From positions 620,001 to 684,000 of the forward strand of contig CAWCVR010000002.1 in NCBI GenBank assembly GCA_963799105.1: 64,000 bases of DNA, given 5' to 3'. The notes beneath the pieces are model-generated. The model did not search any database and had not been told where the DNA came from. It was given only the letters and a program-made list of their open reading frames with translations. The position numbers and the translations under genes were made by a program. Source of the DNA: CAWCVR01 sp963799105 (lineage in GTDB: Bacteria; Acidobacteriota; Terriglobia; Bryobacterales; Bryobacteraceae). This document shows, in pieces, positions 17,603-23,998 of this stretch (positions within the stretch are counted from its first letter, which is position 1; the number at the start of each line of letters is the position of its first letter).

Positions 17603-19131
17603 GGTTTCTTTCGTGGCGCGGCGGCGGGGGGGCTGGGCCGGATCTCTAGCAGCAGGTTGCGTTCCTTCACCGTATTCAGGATCTCCGGCGGCAGTTCTAG
17701 CGTGCCTTTTTCGAACACGTTCCCGTCCAGCACCGGCCGCGCGCCTTCCCGCGCCGCCACCGCCGCCCCCTTGTTGCGCCGGATGAGATTGTGCGATATC
17801 CACGGCGCCGACGCGCCCGCAATCAGCACGCCTTCCGCGAGGCAGTCTTCGATGGTATTGGCCGCCAGCGCCACGTTGCCGGGCCCGCGGATCTCGATGC
17901 CGACACCCGCTCCGTGCACCTCAACGTCCGTCACTTCAACGTCCGTATCCACCGCCTGAATGCCCGCGGAAAGCGGCTTCAGCGCCTCCGCCACGATGCG
18001 AAAGCCGCTGAAGCGGGTGTTCTTGACGTTCTCCGCAACCACCGCCGGGCCGCGGCTCAATGCGGCGGCCCGCAACACGGCGTCGTGGGGAACGCGGCTG
18101 CGCACGGTCACACCGCTTTTGAGCCTCACCTGCTCGAAGTACTCGCCGGCCAGCACCTCCACGGTGTCGCCCGGCTGCGCCGCATCCATCGCTTCGGCGA
18201 TCGTCGGGAATCTCGTGCCCTGCCCGACCGTCAGAACCGCCGGCACGTGAACGGGCTTCGCCGGAGCCGGCTTGGTGAACCAATACGCCGCGAACGCCGC
18301 GGCCACCGCCAGCGCCGCCCCGTACACGAACGTCGCCGCGCGTCCCGTCAGCGCGCCGTGCGGCGACGTCGCGGCGTCCTGGCCGAACGTCTCACCCTCC
18401 ACCACCACCACCGTGACGTTGTCCTTGCCGCCGGCGGCGTTGGCTTCGTCGATCAGTTGCTTAACGGTCTCCTCGGGATGGCCCGCGTGGCGTTCCACGG
18501 CGGCGCGAATCCGGTTCGATGGCACCAGGTCGCTCAGCCCATCGCTGCACAGCACGAGCGCGCTGTCGGGCGCGAACGGAACGCGCTCGATCTCGATGAA
18601 ATCCGGGTCGTCGGGCGAGCGCTCTTCCGACCCCACATCGCGGAACACTTCGTTGCGCCGCGGGTGCCGCATGGCCTCGAATTCGCTCAGTTCGCCATTG
18701 TCCTCGCGTTCGCCCACCGGGGAATGATCGTGAGTGATCTTGCGGATCTCGCCGCGCCGCACCTGGTAGAGCCGCGAATCGCCCACGTGCCCCACCACCG
18801 CGCAGCCGTCTTCCACCACCGCGACGGTCAGCACGCAGGCCATTCCCTGCCACTCCGGCCGCGATTCGGCCGCGCGCAGAATCTCGTTGTTGGCCATGGT
18901 GATGGCCTCGCGGATGCGCTGCTCGGCGGTGCCCGTCTGCCGTTCCAGGCGCGCGCGCAGGCGCGCCACCGCGATTTCCGCGGCCTTCTCGCCGGCGGCC
19001 TGCCCGCCGATGCCGTCCACCACGAGGAACACGCCGCGCTCGAGGTCGGCGTGCCAGGCGTCTTCATTGTTGTTGCGGACGCGCCCCAGGTCGCTCCCGC
19101 CCGCGAATCTCGCCGGTCCGTTGCCCATCAC
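17599..19131 (-). CDS. PP2C Ser/Thr phosphatase fused through a membrane segment to a beta-helix domain
   Basis: 510 residues from GTG 19131, or ATG 19128 one codon later; both overlap the upstream stop. Residues 1-246 are a PP2C (Stp1/PstP) phosphatase with metal-ligand motifs NNNEDAW (20), VVDGIGG (37), GHVGDSR (114), CSDGLSD (195) and GGKDNVT (234). One membrane segment spans ~266-285. Residues ~300-480 look like a right-handed parallel beta-helix of NosD/CASH type (FPTIAEAMDAAQPGDTVEVL, then AANTIEDCLAEGVLIAG and ISHNLIRRNKGAAV), which would lie outside the membrane. Actinobacterial PstP has an outer segment but no such fold. It should oppose the adjacent kinase; the beta-helix may bind polysaccharide or cell wall. 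Confidence 0.9.
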   Translation of the reverse strand: MMGNGPARFAGGSDLGRVRNNNEDAWHADLERGVFLVVDGIGGQAAGEKAAEIAVARLRARLERQTGTAEQRIREAITMANNEILRAAESRPEWQGMACVLTVAVVEDGCAVVGHVGDSRLYQVRRGEIRKITHDHSPVGEREDNGELSEFEAMRHPRRNEVFRDVGSEERSPDDPDFIEIERVPFAPDSALVLCSDGLSDLVPSNRIRAAVERHAGHPEETVKQLIDEANAAGGKDNVTVVVVEGETFGQDAATSPHGALTGRAATFVYGAALAVAAAFAAYWFTKPAPAKPVHVPAVLTVGQGTRFPTIAEAMDAAQPGDTVEVLAGEYFEQVRLKSGVTVRSRVPHDAVLRAAALSRGPAVVAENVKNTRFSGFRIVAEALKPLSAGIQAVDTDVEVTDVEVHGAGVGIEIRGPGNVALAANTIEDCLAEGVLIAGASAPWISHNLIRRNKGAAVAAREGARPVLDGNVFEKGTLELPPEILNTVKERNLLLEIRPSPPAAAPRKKP

Positions 19132-20006
19132 GGTATGCCGCGGAATTCCAGGAAGAGGACGCCCGCGAGGCCAATCCGTGCCTTCTCCGGCACCGCCACC
19201 TCCACGTTTCGATCGCGTTTCGCGCCGTCCACGACATCCACGCTGGAGGGCGCCGGCGCGCCGTCGATGGTGGTCCCCAGGCGGCTGAGGTCCTTCAGGA
19301 AGAACTTGCCGCTGGGGTCGCGCCGCAACCGGAAATGCTCGCGGGAAACGTCCGGCAGCGTGTCGAGCTTCAGATCCGTCCAGTAGTCCCGTCCGCCGCG
19401 CCCCACCACGATCTGGTCTTTCGTCATGCGGTACAGCTTGTGGCCCCCCTGGTCCTCATATTCGATCACCGCGATCGCGCCGCCGCTGTCCGGGGGTGGG
19501 GCCGGAGCCGCAGTCGGAGCTTCCGGCGGCGCGCCCGCGGGTTTGTCGTAACTCGACGACGACGACAGCGTCCCGCCCATGCGCCGCGTGGCGATTCGCT
19601 TGGTCATCGAGCCTGCGCCGAATTCCGGTTTCGCGGGCAGCGCCAGTTCCGAATAGATGACGATATCGCCCGGTTCCACATCGTCGTCGCTATTCTCCAG
19701 AATCCCGATCTGCCAGCCTCCCTCGGGCGCCGCTATCTTGGGCCCGTGGCGACGCGTGAGTTTCAGCCGTTCGCCGAGCGACGCCCGGTTGAGTGAGGCG
19801 ACCTCCGCGTCCAGTGCCTGGCGCGCTTCCTCGACGATCCGTGGCAGGATCCCGCGCAGCCGATCCAGGTCGCTCGAGTGCAGGTACACATTGTAAATGG
19901 CCGGCGCCAGGGTGGAATAGTGCAAGGGTTCGAGCCCATCCCGCATGTTGCGCACGATTTCGAGGATGATCTCCCGGGCGGTCGCATGAGTGGCATCGGC
20001 GGGCAT
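19128..20006 (-). CDS. FHA-domain protein, first gene of the cell-wall signalling operon
   Basis: 292 residues, cytoplasmic (no signal peptide or membrane segment). The N-terminal ~65 residues form a helical domain (ILEIVRNMRDGLEPLHYS) similar in placement to the N-terminal module of FhaA-type proteins. A Pro/Ala/Ser linker (~140-175) precedes a C-terminal FHA domain with VVGRGGRDYW, DVSREHFRLRR (the S-R-E-H phosphothreonine site) and LGTTIDG. Likely a reader of the kinase encoded two genes downstream. The start has AAGG upstream, and the 3' end overlaps the phosphatase start by four bases. Confidence 0.88.
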   Translation of the reverse strand: MPADATHATAREIILEIVRNMRDGLEPLHYSTLAPAIYNVYLHSSDLDRLRGILPRIVEEARQALDAEVASLNRASLGERLKLTRRHGPKIAAPEGGWQIGILENSDDDVEPGDIVIYSELALPAKPEFGAGSMTKRIATRRMGGTLSSSSSYDKPAGAPPEAPTAAPAPPPDSGGAIAVIEYEDQGGHKLYRMTKDQIVVGRGGRDYWTDLKLDTLPDVSREHFRLRRDPSGKFFLKDLSRLGTTIDGAPAPSSVDVVDGAKRDRNVEVAVPEKARIGLAGVLFLEFRGIP

Positions 20007-20022
20007 GAATGACCTTGTCCCG

Positions 20023-20028
20023 ATTCTA
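20023..20028 (-). promoter_or_regulatory. Possible -10 element of the FHA/PP2C/kinase operon
   Basis: On the minus strand TAGAAT (five of six bases of the sigma70 -10 consensus) lies 16 bases before the FHA start codon. No convincing -35 hexamer was found 16-18 bases further upstream, so this is weak evidence. It would give a leader of only about ten bases. Confidence 0.3.
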
Positions 20029-20139
20029 GCAAGCGGTGCGAAACCCCGATGCGATACGTGCGCACCGCCATGCGACTGAACGAGGGCAACTGACGAGAAA
20101 AGGCGTGACGGGTTTGGCGCGGGCGGGGGGCCGATGGAG

Positions 20140-20529
20140 CTACCAGGCCAGCGTCTTCAAGCGCGGCACATGGGTGAAGTGCGCGTCCCTGGTTGCCAGC
20201 GGCAAGTCAAACTGCCTGGCCATCGCTGCGATCCACAGGTCGTTGTCCGGGATGGGCTTGCCAAGCTGTGCCAGTTCGGCTTTGACTTGGCCGTAAACTT
20301 CCGTCGTGTCCTGGTCGGCGAACAACACCGCGGCGTACGTCAAAAGGTCGTGGATGTACGCGAGCTGTTCCAGCCGCCGCTGTGCCCTTTGGGCGCCAAA
20401 GTGAAGCTCACCGAGCACGACCCAGGGCAAGTAGACCGGGGTGATTCCGGCGAAGTGCGGCTGCAAGACCTTGTCGCCGCGAAAGTACGCAACTACGACG
20501 TTCGTGTCCACCAGGACACTACCAGCCAT
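20140..20529 (-). CDS. PIN-domain ribonuclease toxin (VapC-like)
   Basis: 129 residues from ATG 20529 (MAGSVLVDTN); an in-frame ATG two codons earlier is also possible. Conserved acidic residues of the PIN fold are visible: VDTNVVVAYF, a mid-protein Glu (VLGELHFGA), PDNDLWIAAMA and LATRDAHF. Such enzymes cleave specific RNAs until bound by the cognate antitoxin. It overlaps the antitoxin gene by 11 bases, the usual vapBC arrangement, so translation is probably coupled and the complex is expected to repress the shared promoter. Confidence 0.9.
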   Translation of the reverse strand: MAGSVLVDTNVVVAYFRGDKVLQPHFAGITPVYLPWVVLGELHFGAQRAQRRLEQLAYIHDLLTYAAVLFADQDTTEVYGQVKAELAQLGKPIPDNDLWIAAMARQFDLPLATRDAHFTHVPRLKTLAW

Positions 20530-20758
20530 GTTCATTGACTTGCTCGCAGCCTTCCTCGATGACTCTCTCCATTTCGTCGGCTTCTTCCGGCGAGAGGCAT
20601 CCGAAAGTGCGGGCGAGAGCCGCTTCCCGTTCCGCCTGGCTGATCCGTTTGAGCCGGTGCACGAAGTCTGCGGCCACTTCCAGCCTGGCCGGCGGCAGCG
20701 ACTTCAGGTCCTCGACGATGTTCTCGATAGGGCTCACAACTTCAAGGTACACCGGCAT
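20519..20758 (-). CDS. Antitoxin partner of the PIN toxin
   Basis: 79 residues from ATG 20758 (MPVYLEVVSPIENIVEDL). Mostly helical and acidic toward the C-terminus (LSPEEADEMERVIEEGCEQV), as expected for a toxin-neutralising tail; the middle (LPPARLEVAADFVHRLKR) resembles short antitoxins of the DUF2281/VapB type. DNA-binding residues were not identified. The assignment rests mainly on its overlap with the PIN gene. Confidence 0.75.
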   Translation of the reverse strand: MPVYLEVVSPIENIVEDLKSLPPARLEVAADFVHRLKRISQAEREAALARTFGCLSPEEADEMERVIEEGCEQVNEHGW

Positions 20759-20891
20759 GATTGCCGTGGCAAGCAACGGCTGGGGTTGATGGAATGAGCG
20801 ACAGCCCCACACCCGCATGCATGTCGATGCGCTGGCTGACACGGCTGACGGCCGCCATCCCAACCGGGCACGCAGATCTCGCGTGCCTCGC

Positions 20892-20965
20892 CCGCCAGTT
20901 CGCGGAACGCCTGGCCAATGGTGGCACCCGGGACGACGGTAGGGCTCTTCGACCAGTGCGGCGAC
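20892..20965 (-). pseudogene. Decayed fragment resembling bshC, with internal deletion
   Basis: Bases 20892-20911 match bshC at 24874-24893 over 20 identical bases, while 20901-20965 match 24952-25012 with a few mismatches and small gaps. On the minus strand, allowing one frameshift, it reads VAALVEEPYRR then PGATIGQAFRELAGE; intact BshC has VEETYRPGATMGQAF and, some 25 residues later, PAFRELAAP. The relic thus joins the two AF-containing places, as expected from a deletion. No intact frame remains. The rest of 20759-20996 shows nothing recognisable. Confidence 0.45.
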
Positions 20966-21077
20966 TGAGAAGTCCGGCGAGGCTGCCTGAGGCCTTCTAC
21001 GGGTGCTCGTGCAACTGCTCTTCCAAGGACCTCAGATTCTTCCTAGGTCTTCGACCGTGTGATTTGGTGCCATTACC

Positions 21078-21135
21078 GGGCCGCTCGCTCACGCTCGCGG
21101 TTCCGGACAGAACCGCGAGCGTGAGCGAGCGGCCC
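21078..21135. repeat. Perfect 26-bp inverted repeat (REP-like hairpin)
   Basis: Two perfectly complementary 26-base arms (21078-21103 and 21110-21135) flank the loop CGGACA. The arm begins GGGCCGCTCGCTCACG. It sits in frame in the 3' part of the MqsA-like gene. Perfect arms of this length suggest a mobile or REP-type element; no REP-associated transposase gene was seen in the window. Confidence 0.95.
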
Positions 21136-21394
21136 GTGGCAAAGGAACAGTTTCTCGCGGTCACGGCACTAGCCGCTGCGAGATCGGTTTTCAAGCGCAT
21201 CAACTCATCCATCGCTCTGTCCTGGATCTGCCCGAGTTCCCACCGCTTCACGCTCGCAACGCCTGTCCCCAAGTACTCCGAGAACCGCTGCTGCGTCATG
21301 CCCAGCCAGGCCCGCCGGGAACGAATCTCGCCGCTGGTCAAAAAGCCGTGGGCTCTGCGGTACTCATCGGAAATCAGCCGGGTAAACCCCTCTG

Positions 21395-21432
21395 TGTCAA
21401 TATGACTGAGACACCTTCCCCGCCGGTAATTA
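21395..21432 (+). repeat. Left terminal inverted repeat of the IS3-family element
   Basis: 38 bases beginning TGTCAATATGACTGAGACAC. Aligned with the right end, the TGTCAAT tip, TGAGACACCT, the CCCGC core and AATTA are shared, with two small length differences. It supplies the ATG and first codons of the disrupted antitoxin frame on the minus strand. Confidence 0.85.
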
Positions 21433-21463
21433 CTGTCGAGGGCGGAGAAGGAATTCATGTTCT

Positions 21464-21985
21464 ATGCTCAAGTCGAATCTCAAGCAGTTGGAATCCACAC
21501 AAGCGGAGTCGGCAGCTCCGCAGCGCAGGGAGGGCGAGCGTAGCGAGCCCGACCGGAGCGGAGGGGCTGCCGACTCCGCTTGTGTCCCGCCGGTCCCGGT
21601 CCCCGATCCGGAGGTCCCGGCCAATCCCAAACGCCGCCAGTTCACTGCCGACTACAAACGCTCCATCTTGGATCGGGCGGAGGACTGCCGCGATGATGGG
21701 GCCATCGGCGCGCTGCTTCGCCGCGAGGGGCTCTACTCGTCCCATCTGACGACCTGGCGCCGCCAGCGCGAACAGGGCGAACGCGAGGCGCTGACCCCCA
21801 AGAAGCGTGGCCGCAAACCGACGGCCAACCCGTTGGCCGAGGAGAACCAGAAGCTGCGCGCGGATAATGCGCGCCTGAGCCGCCGCCTGGAACAGGCCGA
21901 GCTCATCATCGACGTGCAAAAATAAGTATCGGCCCTGCTGGGGATCTCCCTGCCGGAAGTCAAGACCGGCGAGGCGAACTTATGA
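21464..21985 (+). pseudogene. IS3-family orfA (HTH), interrupted by an in-frame TAA
   Basis: The family helix-turn-helix is clear (RRQFTADYKRSILDRAEDC and YSSHLTTWRRQRE), followed by a leucine-zipper stretch (LAEENQKLRADNARLSRRLE). The frame stops at TAA 21923-21925 just after IIDVQK, but the sequence after it still reads VSALLGISLPEVKTGEANL in the same frame and ends at TGA 21983-21985, overlapping the orfB ATG as ATGA. The simplest reading is a single base change of AAA to TAA. The N-terminal ~30 codons after residue 11 translate an 89-bp hairpin repeat and are probably not native. Confidence 0.8.
21497..21585. repeat. 89-bp hairpin repeat inside orfA
   Basis: Perfect 20-base outer arms (21497-21516, starting ACACAAGCGGAGTCGG, and 21566-21585). 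Further pairing inside: TCCGC at 21517-21521 with GCGGA at 21558-21562, and GGGC/GCCC flanking GAGCGTAGCGA. It has no stop codon in the orfA frame, so it adds about 30 residues (REGERSEPDRSGG). Its sequence differs from the 21078 hairpin, so at least two hairpin types occur in this patch. Confidence 0.9.
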
Positions 21986-23001
21986 ACGCCGCCCACCAGC
22001 TTGGCCGAAAGGTAGGCCGGGCGGCCGCCTGTCGGGCTCTCCGTGTGCCGCGGGCTTCGCTGTACCGCCACCTTCGCCCGCCCATCCGGCAGGCCGATCC
22101 GCCTGCCCCTCGGCCCAGTCCACCTCGCGCGCTGGCCCCGGCCGAACGGGACCTCGTCCTCGACCACCTCAATGCGGAACGCTTCCGCGACAAGGCGCCA
22201 GCCGAGATCTATGCCACCCTGCTGGATGAAGGTACGTACCTCTGCTCGCTCCGCACCATGTACCGGATACTCGAACAGGCCGGAGAGGTACGCGAGCGCC
22301 GCGATCAACTTCAGCATCCCCAGTACCAGAAACCGCAGTTGCTGGCCACCGCACCCAACCAGGTCTGGAGTTGGGACATTACCAAATTGCTCGGGCCGGT
22401 CAAATGGACCTACTTCTACCTGTACGTGATCCTGGACATTTTCAGCCGTTACGTCGTGGGCTGGATGGTCGCCGATCGCGAAAGCGCCGAACTGGCCAAG
22501 CGGCTGATCGGCGAGACCTGCCACAAGCAGCAGATCGCCCCCGACCAACTCACCCTCCATGCCGACCGCGGCGCCTCGATGCGCTCCAAGCCGGTTGCCT
22601 TGCTGCTGGCTGACCTGGGCGTCACCAAGACCCACAGCCGGCCCCATGTCTCCGACGACAACCCGTTCTCGGAAAGCCAGTTCAAGACCCTGAAGTACCG
22701 GCCCGAGTTCCCCGAACGCTTCGGCTCCATCCAGGACGCGCGCGGCTTCTGCCAGGTCTTCTTCCCCTGGTACAACGCCGAGCACCATCACTCAGGCATC
22801 GGCCTGCTCACGCCCGAGGTCCTGCACTACGGCCGGGCCGACGAGGTCATCGGCCAGCGCCAAGCGGTCCTGAGCCAGGCCTACCAACGAAATCCCGAAC
22901 GTTTTGTCCGGGCGCACCCCAGACCGCCGGAGAAGCCCACGGCGGTCTGGATCAACCCGCAGCCTCCCGCGGGGGCGGCGAGCGAGCAGGAGCAACACTA
23001 A
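21982..23001 (+). CDS. IS3-family transposase orfB (DDE integrase)
   Basis: 339 residues from ATG 21982, overlapping the full-length orfA stop. An N-terminal HTH_21-like part (APAEIYATLLDEGTYLCSLR) is followed by the rve integrase core with the catalytic triad: D in VWSWDITKLL, D in LTLHADRGASM, and E in NPFSESQFKTLKYRPEFPE. WYNAEHHHSGIGLLTPEVLHY near the C-terminus is diagnostic of the IS3 family. The catalytic protein appears intact, but its partner orfA is broken. Confidence 0.93.
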   Translation: MNAAHQLGRKVGRAAACRALRVPRASLYRHLRPPIRQADPPAPRPSPPRALAPAERDLVLDHLNAERFRDKAPAEIYATLLDEGTYLCSLRTMYRILEQAGEVRERRDQLQHPQYQKPQLLATAPNQVWSWDITKLLGPVKWTYFYLYVILDIFSRYVVGWMVADRESAELAKRLIGETCHKQQIAPDQLTLHADRGASMRSKPVALLLADLGVTKTHSRPHVSDDNPFSESQFKTLKYRPEFPERFGSIQDARGFCQVFFPWYNAEHHHSGIGLLTPEVLHYGRADEVIGQRQAVLSQAYQRNPERFVRAHPRPPEKPTAVWINPQPPAGAASEQEQH

Positions 23002-23034
23002 TTTATGCGGGCAGGTGTCTCAAAGTCATTGACA
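22999..23034 (-). repeat. Right terminal inverted repeat of the IS3-family element
   Basis: 36 bases; read inward from 23034 it begins TGTCAATGACTTTGAGACAC and continues CCTGCCCGC, ending AAATTA next to the orfB stop. It matches the left repeat imperfectly. Confidence 0.85.
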
Positions 23035-23066
23035 AGTTCCGCCTCATCGCGCTCCGGAGGTGCCTC

Positions 23067-23885
23067 GTGATTGCGCCTGCTGCCGCGAGACGCCGCGTGT
23101 TCACCGTCGACTCTGCCATCCAGGTCATACCTTGGATTACAGTCCTCTGTATCTTTGTGGCGCTGTCTTGGGCGCTGGCAATTCACAGTTGGGCGCTCGG
23201 CTACGCCAACGCTGTATCTACAGCGACGTATCGCGCAGTCAAGAACGCTCCGGCGTCCAACGTGCTGGAGGGTATCCATGAGGCGATAGCGCGTATGGAG
23301 GGCGCTCGAAAGGACCTGCTCGACTCCAGCGCGATCACGTTCCTCTGGACCACCGTGATGTTCTTTGTGGTGGGGCTGAGTCTTTACCTATACGCGAAAG
23401 CCCACCGGGACCTCCGGCAAGACGATGCCAACGCGCAGAGAATCGCCAGCGGCGTTGCGAGCCTGGACCCCCTGCTGCGCAGCATTGCCGAGTCCCAGGC
23501 GATGGCTGCCCTCTATGGTCAGGCACAGCAGTTGGCCGCACTGTTGGCGACCGACCCGAAGAACGCCGTTTCCGAACGGGCTCCACGACTGAGGGAGGCT
23601 CTGAGGGTGATCGACGAGCACCTGGATGAGGCATGCAAACTGGACCTGGGGCTCGAACCACAGGTGTTCAAAAACGCCATATTCGATGCGGCTGTCAACA
23701 CAAGGTCTTCGCTGAAGCAGTTTTCGGTCGTGGATGCGCCGACTGGAGAGCCATTGCTGGACCTCAGCACGAAGCAATTGGCCGTCCTGGAAAGGACGCC
23801 CTTCGTGCGCCGCTATGACGACCTTTGTCGGGAGTTTCGGGAGTCTGTCAGAATCATTCAGCTTCCGAGTAGTGACATTGACTGA
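23067..23885 (+). CDS. Two-pass membrane protein of unknown function
   Basis: 272 residues from GTG 23067, supported by GGAGG six bases upstream. Two membrane segments: ~22-45 (WITVLCIFVALSWALAIHSW) and ~90-110 (TFLWTTVMFFVVGLSLYLYA), with a ~45-residue loop. The cytoplasmic ~160 residues are helical and charged (AQQLAALLATDPKN, LREALRVIDEHLDEACKLDL). No family recognised. It is next to the IS element, is less GC-rich than its neighbours and has no operon partner, all consistent with acquired DNA. Confidence 0.7.
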   Translation: MIAPAAARRRVFTVDSAIQVIPWITVLCIFVALSWALAIHSWALGYANAVSTATYRAVKNAPASNVLEGIHEAIARMEGARKDLLDSSAITFLWTTVMFFVVGLSLYLYAKAHRDLRQDDANAQRIASGVASLDPLLRSIAESQAMAALYGQAQQLAALLATDPKNAVSERAPRLREALRVIDEHLDEACKLDLGLEPQVFKNAIFDAAVNTRSSLKQFSVVDAPTGEPLLDLSTKQLAVLERTPFVRRYDDLCREFRESVRIIQLPSSDID

Positions 23886-23998
23886 GTTAGATGGCCACCT
23901 TCCGGCGCCATGGCGAAGCAATTCACATTCCAGCCAAGGCGCTGCCAGCCCGAGTGCCAATTCCAAGAGGCGCAACCGCATCCGCACCTCGCCCCCCC

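Larger units (their letters stand above)
20997..21458 (-). pseudogene. MqsA/YgiT-type HTH antitoxin, truncated at both ends
   Basis: The central part (TSGEIRSRRAWLGMTQQRFS, then GVASVKRWELGQIQDRAMDEL) is the HTH domain of MqsA-family antitoxins. The first ~20 codons are the left end of an IS element, so the native N-terminus (in many relatives a zinc finger) is lost. The last ~45 codons translate a perfect hairpin repeat (GRSLTLAV..SVSERP) and a basic tail absent from the family. The HTH may still be made, but no toxin partner is adjacent. I treat it as a disrupted gene. Confidence 0.7.
21395..23034 (+). mobile_element. IS3-family insertion sequence (1640 bp)
   Basis: Bounded by imperfect inverted repeats: left 21395-21432 begins TGTCAATATGACTGAGACAC; right 22999-23034, read inward, begins TGTCAATGACTTTGAGACAC. 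Both then share a CCT-CCC core and end in AATTA. It carries orfA (HTH) and orfB (DDE integrase) in the usual overlapping arrangement. No target-site duplication is visible (left flank ends TCTG, right flank starts AGTT), so a flank may have changed since insertion. orfA carries a nonsense codon, so transposition may require readthrough or be lost. Confidence 0.9.

Noticed and set aside
20761..21405. 214-codon plus-strand frame across the antitoxin and hairpin region
   Set aside because: No family motif, and it crosses the hairpin repeat and the IS end, so it is unlikely to be a gene.
21391..23038. Target-site duplication of the IS element
   Set aside because: Flanks TCTG and AGTT do not match for 3-4 bases, so none is claimed.
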